Below, piece by piece: positions 8,981-16,701 of a DNA stretch of 64,000 nucleotides. Origin of the DNA: Paenibacillus glycanilyticus (lineage in GTDB: Bacteria; Bacillota; Bacilli; Paenibacillales; Paenibacillaceae); NCBI RefSeq assembly GCF_030161375.1, contig NZ_BSSQ01000005.1, positions 248,001 to 312,000 on the forward strand, written 5' to 3'. The translations under genes and the position numbers were made by a program. The notes beneath the pieces were generated by a model that was given only the letters and a program-made list of their open reading frames with translations, ran no database searches and was not told the origin of the DNA. Numbering within the stretch: the first letter of the stretch is position 1; the number at the start of each line of letters is the position of its first letter.

Positions 8981-10375
8981 TTACGCATGAATCCGAAACA
9001 CATGCGCGATCGGCGCTTCCGCGACATAACGCTCCGACTCCGGCAGAAGAACGGCAATGCCGCTGTCAGTTCTGCGATAGTCCAGCCTCTCCGGTCCGCC
9101 AACCAGATCGATAATCCCCGCTTCTCCGGTCCAAGGCAAATGGATCTCCCCAGGAACCTGCTCACTAGCAGACTTATATAGGTACATCGCATATACGACA
9201 CCGTTCTTCTGCGTGAAACACACGTTGTCTACTACATGCGGTTCGCAAATTCGCGTTCCGTAAATCGCCTCACCGTGAACTTTGAGCCACTCTCCCATTC
9301 CTTTCATGCGGGCAATCGCCGCCTCGGACAATCTGCCGTCCGGCTGCGGGCCGATGTTAAGCGCCAGGTTGCCGCCTTTTGCAACGATTTCGATAAGTAG
9401 CTGGATGAGCTGGCGAACCGATTTGTACCGGTCCTCGTAACGGAAAGAGAAAGACGTGCCCATCGTAATGCAGCTCTCCCATGGCACCTGGAGTGCCCGC
9501 TCCGGCAACGTCTGCTCCGGCGTGATCAAGTTCTCGTAAGGCCCGCCGACAGTCCGGTCCGCCGACAGCAGCCATGGCTGGATTTGACGCGCTTTCTCCA
9601 CGACTTCGCCTAACCGGATATTTTGGCTGCGATAATCGTTCACCCATCCCGCATCGAGCCATAACACGTCGATCCGGCCGTAATTCGTCATTAATTCCAT
9701 GATCTGCTCATGCGTGAATTGAACGAACTTCTCCCATAACCAAGGATATTCCTTCGGGTCGTAGCTCGGCCCCCTGGACGTCTTCGTATCCGGCCGGATG
9801 CCCGGCGTCCAATAATAAGGAGAAGACCAATCCGCTTTAGAGAAGTAGGCGGAGATACCAAGCCCTTTGGCCCGGAACGCGTTGAATAGCTGCTTCACGA
9901 TATCCGCGTGCTTATGGGCATGAAACGGACATTCCGCTCCCGTAACCCGATAATCGGTCGTGCGCGTATCCCACATGCAGAACCCGTCATGATGCTTCGT
10001 GGTGAAATTCAAATATTGGAAGCCGCTCTCCGCCGCGAGCTCAGCCCACAGCTCAGGCTGGAAACGAAGCGGATTAAACGTCTTGTTCAAGGCAAAATAT
10101 TGCCGTTTCAGTTCTTCTCCGTCAATGTCCCAATCGATTCCGTTCCGGGACCAATCCCCATCTTCGTCGCTAAGCGCCCATGATTCTACCAGACCGAGTT
10201 GAGAGTAAGGCCCCCAGTGCATCATTAATCCCAGCTTCTGATCTTTGAACCATTCCAGCCGCTCAAGAAGAATCGGATCTTCCGGCTGAACCCAGCTGTC
10301 TTCGCTGCTGTAATTATGAACGCCTTGGTCAACCGTCTCTTCCTGCTCTGCTACTTCCTGTACCTTCTCACTCAT
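8981..10375 (-). CDS. Alpha-L-fucosidase (GH29), first gene of the cluster
   Basis: A 464-residue cytoplasmic GH29 enzyme. KLGLMMHWGPYSQLGLVESW (48-67), TTKHHDGFCMWD (125-136) and DVLWLDAGW (236-244) define the family; Asp241 is the predicted nucleophile. It differs clearly from the downstream fucosidase, and carries about 30 acidic N-terminal residues before the barrel. AGGAGG lies 7 bases before the ATG. As first gene after the divergent intergenic region it marks the promoter end of the 10.4-2.9 kb cluster, and is probably controlled by the AraC regulator on the other strand. Confidence 0.88.
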   Translation of the reverse strand: MSEKVQEVAEQEETVDQGVHNYSSEDSWVQPEDPILLERLEWFKDQKLGLMMHWGPYSQLGLVESWALSDEDGDWSRNGIDWDIDGEELKRQYFALNKTFNPLRFQPELWAELAAESGFQYLNFTTKHHDGFCMWDTRTTDYRVTGAECPFHAHKHADIVKQLFNAFRAKGLGISAYFSKADWSSPYYWTPGIRPDTKTSRGPSYDPKEYPWLWEKFVQFTHEQIMELMTNYGRIDVLWLDAGWVNDYRSQNIRLGEVVEKARQIQPWLLSADRTVGGPYENLITPEQTLPERALQVPWESCITMGTSFSFRYEDRYKSVRQLIQLLIEIVAKGGNLALNIGPQPDGRLSEAAIARMKGMGEWLKVHGEAIYGTRICEPHVVDNVCFTQKNGVVYAMYLYKSASEQVPGEIHLPWTGEAGIIDLVGGPERLDYRRTDSGIAVLLPESERYVAEAPIAHVFRIHA

Positions 10376-10397
10376 CCTATTTCCTCCTAAAAAACCA

Positions 10398-10426
10398 TTC
10401 TTTCAAACGAAAGAACGTTGTATAAT
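10398..10426. promoter_or_regulatory. Divergent control region with inverted repeat
   Basis: TTCTTTC-AAAC-GAAAGAA (10,398-10,415) is a perfect 7-bp inverted repeat. It is followed 5 bases later by TATAAT (10,421-10,426), a -10 for the plus-strand AraC gene. The repeat occupies the place of its -35 and lies in the 117-bp gap between the AraC gene and the fucosidase cluster, so it is a good operator candidate for either direction. Confidence 0.5.
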
Positions 10427-10492
10427 AGATGTAATTTTCAGATATTTAAGTTTTGTAAAAGAGATAGATAACCGTAGTCAGGGGGCGAACCA

Positions 10493-12751
10493 TTGAACCG
10501 GAACTATTTCAAGTCCAAGCTGTTTCTGAAATATACCTGGTCCTATTTATTCATTTTGTTAATTCCGTTGATCTTCACATCCATCTTTATTTACGAAAAC
10601 GCCTCGCAACGCCTTCGTTCCGAAATCGAACGATCCCATCTCGACCAATTGACGCAAGCAGAGACCATCATCGACGGTCGCATGAAAGAATTAAGCGAGA
10701 TTGCGGTTCGAATCTCCTACGATCACCGTCTCGCCTCATACCTCGTGCATGATCCCATACATAGCGGCGAAGCCATCGAAGCGCTGGATCAGTACAAAGC
10801 AACAAGCTCGATTATCGGTGAGCTGTACTTGTATTTTCACAAGGACGACCGCATCTACTCTAGTGAAGGAATGAACCACTTCGACGTATTCACTGACAAT
10901 CTTCTATTTCAGAATTGGGATAAAAACGCCGTATTCAAAGATTTGAACGATGTAAAATTCCCGACGATGCGACCTGCTGATATCGCCAGCAACTCTAAAG
11001 GCCGACAGCAATCGATGCTGGCTTATCTCATTCCGATCAAACCCAATAATCCGAATCCATACGGAACCGTCATGTATTTAATTCCGAAATCGGAACTTAC
11101 GAGTCTCATCGATTCCATTCTCGGCAACTATCAAGGCCAGACGTATATTCTTGACAATCAAGGCCAAATTCTGGTGGACAACCGGCAAGGAGAATCGCTG
11201 TCCGATGCGGATAACCGTTCTTTGTTTGGCCATTTGACCCCGGGCATTCAAAAACATGTCCTGAACGGCGAGGAGCATTCGATTGTCTCCGTTCAGTCCC
11301 CGGTCAACGGCTGGACCTATGTGACGATCATGCCTAGCAAACAGTTTTTCAGCAGCGTCCTGCATGTTCGAAGCTTCATCATTATGCTGCTCATCTTTGT
11401 CGTCGCCGCGGGAGCCGCAATCGCGCTTTTGCTTGCCCGCATGCAATACCGCCCAATATCGACGCTTGTTGAGTTCGCTGCCTCCAAGAGCGGCAAATCC
11501 TTAAGCCGCCCTGGCGAATCCCGCAACGAATTGGACCGGATTCGCACAACGCTGATCGAATATTGCGCAAGAGTTGACCTGCAAGAGCCGTACGCCCGCC
11601 ATCATCTGTTATCCATGCTACTCCGCTTTGGCAGTTCCCGGGTTCAAACGACCGAGCTACGAGAGGCGCTGGATCTCCGGTTCGACCATTCTCTTCACTT
11701 CGTCATGGTAATCGGCTGGATCAAGAGCGACAAGAACAGCATAATTGAGCATCAAGAGATTCTGGAGCTGCTCACGCATATGGAACTGCCTAATCTGAAC
11801 GGTCACGGTTATGGCGTCGAGCTTTCGCAATTAGGACAGATTGGCGTTCTTATTTGTTTCGATCCTGATGAAACTACAGACGAATTCGAACATAAGCAAC
11901 TGATCGTCGAAGCCTTGCGCAGCCACTTAATCGAATCTTGCGATATTCAACCGGTTATTGGCGTTGGCACCAACTATTCCGGAGCCGATCAACTGAATCA
12001 AAGCTATATAGAAGCCTGCTCCGCTTACGATCTGAGAGTGTCATCCAACACCGGCTCGGTCAATTACTTCGAGAAACAGTCCTATACGACGGATCAAACG
12101 TATTGGATTTCGAACAACACGCTCTTGAAACTTTCCCAAAGCTTAAAACAAGGCAACTTCGAAGTCGCATCGCAAATGATTCAGTCCGCCATACTGAGCT
12201 TGCAACAATCCGAGTTATCCACTCTGCTCATCCGCTGCATCGGCATCGATCTGTTGAATACGATATTGAAAACCGCTTCCGAACTTGAGAATCAGAAGCT
12301 GATTCAAGAGATTGCGCCGCATATGATCGCGGGCCAATCGCTTGACGAGCTGGAACGCAATCTCCTTCATCTGGCAGCCCGGTTATGCGAACAGGTCGAG
12401 CAAGCCAATCAGAAGGAAGAACAATCGCTGACTGACCGGATGATCGCTTACATCGAAGCCCATTTTGCGGACAATGCCCTTAGCCTCGAGTCCGTCGCTT
12501 CCGAATTTAATCTGTCGCCGTCCCATATCAGCCGCTCCTTCAAGGACAAGATGGGCGTGAACTTCGTCCAGTACATCTGGCAGAAACGGCTAGAAGAAGT
12601 GATGCACCAGCTGAAGACGACGGATGACGCGCTCAAAGACATTATTATCCGGGTCGGCTACGTCGACGCGCCTAACTTCATCCGCAAATTCAAGAAAGAG
12701 ACAGGTTATACGCCGGGCCAATACCGCAAACTGTATGCCTATGCCCAATAA
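10493..12751 (+). CDS. Membrane-bound AraC-family regulator with extracellular sensor
   Basis: 752 residues. A membrane segment at about 14-32, an extracellular Cache-like region (about 33-290), a second membrane segment at about 293-315 and a cytoplasmic part end in an AraC double helix-turn-helix (about 650-750; LSLESVASEFNLSPSHISRS, ALKDIIIRVGYVDAPNFIRK). Single-protein receptors of this type in Paenibacillus sense extracellular sugar or a binding protein and activate neighbouring glycan genes. The start is TTG with GGGGG upstream. It is divergent from the fucosidase cluster and convergent with the LipO-type transporter; both are plausible targets. Ligand unknown. Confidence 0.85.
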   Translation: MNRNYFKSKLFLKYTWSYLFILLIPLIFTSIFIYENASQRLRSEIERSHLDQLTQAETIIDGRMKELSEIAVRISYDHRLASYLVHDPIHSGEAIEALDQYKATSSIIGELYLYFHKDDRIYSSEGMNHFDVFTDNLLFQNWDKNAVFKDLNDVKFPTMRPADIASNSKGRQQSMLAYLIPIKPNNPNPYGTVMYLIPKSELTSLIDSILGNYQGQTYILDNQGQILVDNRQGESLSDADNRSLFGHLTPGIQKHVLNGEEHSIVSVQSPVNGWTYVTIMPSKQFFSSVLHVRSFIIMLLIFVVAAGAAIALLLARMQYRPISTLVEFAASKSGKSLSRPGESRNELDRIRTTLIEYCARVDLQEPYARHHLLSMLLRFGSSRVQTTELREALDLRFDHSLHFVMVIGWIKSDKNSIIEHQEILELLTHMELPNLNGHGYGVELSQLGQIGVLICFDPDETTDEFEHKQLIVEALRSHLIESCDIQPVIGVGTNYSGADQLNQSYIEACSAYDLRVSSNTGSVNYFEKQSYTTDQTYWISNNTLLKLSQSLKQGNFEVASQMIQSAILSLQQSELSTLLIRCIGIDLLNTILKTASELENQKLIQEIAPHMIAGQSLDELERNLLHLAARLCEQVEQANQKEEQSLTDRMIAYIEAHFADNALSLESVASEFNLSPSHISRSFKDKMGVNFVQYIWQKRLEEVMHQLKTTDDALKDIIIRVGYVDAPNFIRKFKKETGYTPGQYRKLYAYAQ

Positions 12752-12755
12752 CAAC

Positions 12756-12830
12756 GGCTGCTCCTAGCTAAGGAGCAGCCTATATTGGCGGGAGAGGCAG
12801 CGGCCGGAATCTCCGGCCATCTGCCTCTTA
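12756..12830. terminator. Convergent stem-loops
   Basis: Two strong hairpins fill the gap between convergent genes. The first is a perfect 10-bp stem GGCTGCTCCT/AGGAGCAGCC (12,756-12,780). The second (12,793-12,828) pairs AGAGGCAG with CTGCCTCT around an inner GGCCGG stem. Neither has a good T-run, so they may act as mRNA 3'-end stabilisers as well as terminators. Confidence 0.55.
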
Positions 12831-12835
12831 GACAT

Positions 12836-14473
12836 TTATTTGCCCGACTTCCAACGGTCGTAAGCGCCTTGATACACTTCCACGATCCGGTCTCCGCCCA
12901 TCTTCTTGACTTGGGCCAGATACTTGTCCCAACCCGACATCGGCTCTTGTCCCGTTACGAACTTGGCTTCCATCTGTTGAACGTAAGTATCGAGGTCAGA
13001 CAGCAGAGACGTAATTTCGCTTTGCTCATCGTTTGTCAGATAAACGTTAGGGAACGGAGCTTTGCCGATTGGCTTAAGCTTCTCTTCGCTTTCCTTCTGA
13101 ATCCAATTGTCAAATTCGGTCGTAAGACCGTTCGTCAGTTCGTTGATCTTGATCCCAGGAGTCAAGATCCCGAAGTTTGGCGTAAGCGTGCCTCTATAAT
13201 CCTCTCGCTCCTGGCCGTCCGGAAGCGTCACCCATTCCTTCTCGTGCGTATCCTTGTTCTTGTATTTCCAGAGCATGCCTTCCGGACCTTGGTTCATAAG
13301 CGTTGCGCCTTCATAGCTGTACAGATAATCAACCCAGCGCATCGTTGCTTCCGGATTCTGGTCTTTGCTTGTGATGGCAAACGTTCCGTTCTTAGAAATA
13401 CCCGGGTGCATGCCATAGACAGGAGATCCCGCGATTTCGCTGCTGACCGGCGTCATAAGCGGATTATCCCCGCTAGGCTCGCCGCCAAGCGTAAAGTAAG
13501 GGAAATAGTCGTTAAACAACGCGATCTGGTTATTCTGGCCTTTCGCTTTTTTCTGGTCAGGAGTCTGCGAGAATGTCTCGTGATCCAGCAGATTCTCGTT
13601 CCACAAGCGATTCATGAACGTCAGGTAACCCTTGTAGCCTTCTTCTTGCGGGGAGTAGTGCACCTTGCCGTCCTTGTCCGCATACACTTTCTCGTCGTAC
13701 ATACCCCAGAATCCAAAGAAGAACATGCGCAGATCGTCAAGCTTCACGGAAGTGAGCGGGATCTCGTCCTGTTTCCCGTTTCCGTTCGGATCCGAGTCTC
13801 TTACCTGCTTCAGGTAGTTATACAATTCCTCTGTCGTCTTCGGAAGCTCCGTAACGTTTAAAGATTTAAGGAACTTGCCGTTGTACCACATCGGGCTGCG
13901 GTACCAGATGGCCGACAGATCAATATACGGGAGGGCGTACATATGCCCGTCCGGCGTCGTGAACGACTTGCGGATGTCCGGATACTCGTCGAATATTTTC
14001 TTCAGATTCGGCGCGTATCCTTCGTCAATATATTTCTCTAGCGGAATAAGCACGCCTTGCGTTCCGTACGTCACTTGCTCGGCCGCCGTCAAGTCCGGGG
14101 CATACAACACATCCGGCAAATCTCCGCTCGCGAACACGAGATTTTTCTTTGTGGAGAAGCTGTCTAGCGGCGTCAGCTGGTAGGTGAATTTAATATTCGT
14201 AAGCTTCTCCATTTCCTTCAGCGCCGGCATGGTGTTCCAGTCTGCTTTGCCCACGTCCTGCGACATCATCTTCAGCGTAATGGGCTGATCAACGATCGGG
14301 AAGCCGTCTTTTTTCACGCCGCTATCGGAAGAACCCTCAGGCGTAGTTGCATTCGCGGAAGACGATGGCGAAGCGGAATTGTTGTTCTCGTTGGAGGAGC
14401 TGCAGGCTGCCATTATGCTGGCCGACATGGTAACACAGAGAATAACGGATGATGCTCTGGTGATCTTGTTCAT
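12836..14473 (-). CDS. Extracellular solute-binding lipoprotein (LipO/LplA type)
   Basis: A 545-residue sugar-binding protein. The N-terminus is a lipoprotein signal with lipobox IMAAC and Cys24, then a Ser/Asn/Thr linker. The mature domain has the large family 1 fold (FPIVDQPITLKMMSQDVG, GDLPDVLYAPDLTAA). The ATG at 14,473 is preferred over an in-frame GTG 12 bases upstream, because AAAGGAG abuts that GTG but is 11 bases from the ATG. It is last in the order LplB-type permease, YtcP-type permease, binding protein. No ATPase is encoded, which is normal because these systems share MsmX. Substrate is probably an oligosaccharide. Confidence 0.88.
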   Translation of the reverse strand: MNKITRASSVILCVTMSASIMAACSSSNENNNSASPSSSANATTPEGSSDSGVKKDGFPIVDQPITLKMMSQDVGKADWNTMPALKEMEKLTNIKFTYQLTPLDSFSTKKNLVFASGDLPDVLYAPDLTAAEQVTYGTQGVLIPLEKYIDEGYAPNLKKIFDEYPDIRKSFTTPDGHMYALPYIDLSAIWYRSPMWYNGKFLKSLNVTELPKTTEELYNYLKQVRDSDPNGNGKQDEIPLTSVKLDDLRMFFFGFWGMYDEKVYADKDGKVHYSPQEEGYKGYLTFMNRLWNENLLDHETFSQTPDQKKAKGQNNQIALFNDYFPYFTLGGEPSGDNPLMTPVSSEIAGSPVYGMHPGISKNGTFAITSKDQNPEATMRWVDYLYSYEGATLMNQGPEGMLWKYKNKDTHEKEWVTLPDGQEREDYRGTLTPNFGILTPGIKINELTNGLTTEFDNWIQKESEEKLKPIGKAPFPNVYLTNDEQSEITSLLSDLDTYVQQMEAKFVTGQEPMSGWDKYLAQVKKMGGDRIVEVYQGAYDRWKSGK

Positions 14474-14514
14474 GCAATACAACACTCCTTTTATATTGGA
14501 TAATATGGGAAGAT

Positions 14515-15423
14515 TCAGCCCTTGACGGAGCCGATCATTACACCCTGAACGAAATACCGCTGCAAGAAAGGATAAATAACGATAACCGGAATGGTCGCGA
14601 CGATAATGACCGCATATTTGACGAGCGCCGCGATCTCCGCTTTGCTGTTCATGGCCGCCGCCGAGGAGACATCGATTGCTCCTCCCCCTTGGGCCCCCAT
14701 CTCCTGAAGAACCAGGATTTGACGCAATACAAGCTGCAACGGGTACTTGCCGGCATCATTCAAATAAATCAGCGCGGAGAAATAGCTGTTCCAGTTGCCT
14801 ACCCCGTAGAATAAGGCCATAACCGCGATAATAGGCAGCGACAGCGGCAAAATAATTCTCAGAAACAGCCGCATGTTCGAGCAGCCGTCGATTTGGGCCG
14901 CTTCCTGAAGCTCCTTCGGGATGGAGCTCTGAAAAAACGTGCGGGACACGATTATATTCCAGATGGACGCGGCGGACGGAAGAACGATCGCCCACATGGA
15001 ATCCATCATGCCTAGTTCCTTCACGAGGAGATATGTAGGAATCAGACCCCCGCTGAAAAACATCGTTACCATAAACATCGCCATGAAAAAATTTCTGCCA
15101 ACGAAATCTCTTCGGCTCAGCGCGTAGGCAGCCGGCAGCGTAACGAGCAAATTGATCAACGTGCCAACTACCGTGTAGAGGATGGTATTCTCATAGCCAA
15201 TCCAAATGTTTGTGTTCTCGAACACCCGCTTGTACCCTTCGAACGTAATGCCTTTTGGCCACAGCCACATCTCTCCGGAAGCCACAGCCTTCGGATCGCT
15301 GATAGATGCGCTAATCATATACACCAGCGGATAAAAAACGATCAGAAAAGCGATTAACACATAAAGATAATTGCATGCGAGAAAAATTTTATCGCGCCTG
15401 GTCTCTTTAATCCCATAGAACAT
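14515..15423 (-). CDS. Carbohydrate ABC transporter permease (YtcP/LplC type)
   Basis: A 302-residue inner-membrane permease with six predicted membrane segments. The cytoplasmic EAA loop is EAAQIDGCSNMRLFLRIILP (about residues 180-200). The C-terminal FLQRYFVQGVMIGSVKG is typical of this subfamily. A GGAGG site lies 7 bases before the ATG. It pairs with the LplB-type permease 13 bp upstream to form the channel for the binding protein encoded 41 bp downstream. Confidence 0.9.
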   Translation of the reverse strand: MFYGIKETRRDKIFLACNYLYVLIAFLIVFYPLVYMISASISDPKAVASGEMWLWPKGITFEGYKRVFENTNIWIGYENTILYTVVGTLINLLVTLPAAYALSRRDFVGRNFFMAMFMVTMFFSGGLIPTYLLVKELGMMDSMWAIVLPSAASIWNIIVSRTFFQSSIPKELQEAAQIDGCSNMRLFLRIILPLSLPIIAVMALFYGVGNWNSYFSALIYLNDAGKYPLQLVLRQILVLQEMGAQGGGAIDVSSAAAMNSKAEIAALVKYAVIIVATIPVIVIYPFLQRYFVQGVMIGSVKG

Positions 15424-15436
15424 CTGGCTTCCTCCT

Positions 15437-16399
15437 TTACCACAAGCTGTTCTCGCTCGTCCGGCGAACGACCTGATTCACGACAATGAGCAGTATAGCG
15501 TTTATTACGGAATTGAATAAGCCAACCGCCGCCGAGAAGCTATATTGGGCATTCTCCAGACCCGATCGGTAGACGAAGGTGGCGATGACGTCGGAAGACT
15601 CCATGTTGAGCGGATTCTGAAGCAATAAGATCTTCTCGAACCCGACGCCAAACAAACTGCCCATATTCAGGATAAGAAGAATGGTCATCGTTGGAATTAA
15701 GACGGGAATGTTAATGTGGCGAATCCGCTGAAACCGCGTTGCCCCGTCAATGATGGCCGCTTCATGAAGTCCGGGATCTACGCCCGACAACGCCGCCAAA
15801 TAAATGATCGTGCCCCAGCCCGCGCTCTGCCATATATTCGAGAACACGTACATCGTCTTGAACCATCGCGGATCCGTTAGAAAGTCCGGCTTGCCAAAGC
15901 CTAGCCATTCAATCAGGTGAACCAAAATGCCGGTAGACGGCGACAGGAAAGAAATGATCATCCCTGCCATGACAACTACCGAAATAAAGTGGGGAGCATA
16001 AGTGACCGTCTGGGCCATCTTCTTGAAAAAGCCGTTTCGCACCTCATTAAAGGCGAGCGCCAGTATGATCGGAATCGGAAACCCTATGGCCAGATCATAG
16101 AGACTAACGCTGAGCGTATTCCAGATCAGATCCCAGAAGTAATAAGAATGGAAGAAACGTTCGAAATGATCCAGACCAACCCATGGGCTTCCCATAATGC
16201 CTTTGGTGGGAATAAAGGACTTGAACGCGATCTGGACGCCATACATCGGCAAATAACAAAAGATTAGAAAGTAGAAAAACGCCGGCGCAACAAAGAAGTA
16301 CAATTCCCAGTTTTGCAAAATTCTCTTGCCGAGCCGCTTGGTCGATGGCCCGGTTCGTAGCGTAACGCTGCCCGTTGCGGCAGCTTTTGAATCTTGCAT
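15437..16399 (-). CDS. Sugar ABC transporter permease (LplB type)
   Basis: A 320-residue permease with about 35 cytoplasmic N-terminal residues, then six membrane segments beginning ELYFFVAPAFFYFLIFCYLP. The EAA loop is EAAIIDGATRFQRIRHINIP. It is the first gene of a three-gene transporter operon. A cre-like site lies 74 bp upstream and a cluster of GACAAT repeats further up, so catabolite repression plus a specific regulator are likely. The ATG follows GAGGTG at 5 bases. Confidence 0.9.
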   Translation of the reverse strand: MQDSKAAATGSVTLRTGPSTKRLGKRILQNWELYFFVAPAFFYFLIFCYLPMYGVQIAFKSFIPTKGIMGSPWVGLDHFERFFHSYYFWDLIWNTLSVSLYDLAIGFPIPIILALAFNEVRNGFFKKMAQTVTYAPHFISVVVMAGMIISFLSPSTGILVHLIEWLGFGKPDFLTDPRWFKTMYVFSNIWQSAGWGTIIYLAALSGVDPGLHEAAIIDGATRFQRIRHINIPVLIPTMTILLILNMGSLFGVGFEKILLLQNPLNMESSDVIATFVYRSGLENAQYSFSAAVGLFNSVINAILLIVVNQVVRRTSENSLW

Positions 16400-16472
16400 C
16401 GGATCACCTCTTCCAATAGGTTAAAGTGCTAAGATTGGATTGCCCGTGCTGTTCAGGATCGATAACTCGTCC

Positions 16473-16486
16473 TGTTAGCGCTTACT
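16473..16486. promoter_or_regulatory. Candidate cre (CcpA) site
   Basis: TGTTAGCGCTTACT matches 13 of 14 positions of TGWAARCGYTWWCW. It lies 74 bp before the LplB-type permease start, suitable for catabolite repression of that operon. Confidence 0.5.
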
Positions 16487-16574
16487 TCCGAGGATAGAAC
16501 AAGGAGCTGCTAGGCGTAAATATGTCGTTTTCCGCGAGCCCGGAAGTGCCGCCCAGCAAGGCTTGATCCCGGAT

Positions 16575-16642
16575 GACAATTACACTGGACAATTGGACAA
16601 TGTGTCATTCTCGCAAGCGAATGGACATGTCAAAATTGACAT
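16575..16642. promoter_or_regulatory. Cluster of GACAAT/TGTC repeats upstream of the transporter operon
   Basis: GACAAT occurs at 16,575, 16,588 and 16,596. ATGTCAA-AA-TTGACAT (16,627-16,642) is a 7-bp inverted repeat with a 2-base spacer, and GACATGTC overlaps it. This density in a 302-bp noncoding stretch suggests operators. The stretch (16,400-16,701) otherwise holds only the cre-like site and a terminator. Confidence 0.4.
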
Positions 16643-16656
16643 ATTCCGCTTCGGGC

Positions 16657-16697
16657 AAAAAAAAGAAAAGCCAGGTCTGTGGTAAAGACCCGGCTTC
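16657..16697 (-). terminator. Rho-independent terminator after the rhamnosidase gene
   Basis: On the minus strand GAAGCCGGGTCT pairs with AGACCTGGCTTTTC and is followed by eight T residues. It lies directly downstream of the GH78 stop codon. Confidence 0.85.
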
Positions 16698-16701
16698 CTC
16701 A

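Noticed and set aside
12785..13861. 358-residue plus-strand open frame
   Set aside because: It lies antisense to the LipO-type lipoprotein gene, is Arg/His/Phe-rich without a family and contains the convergent terminator stems.
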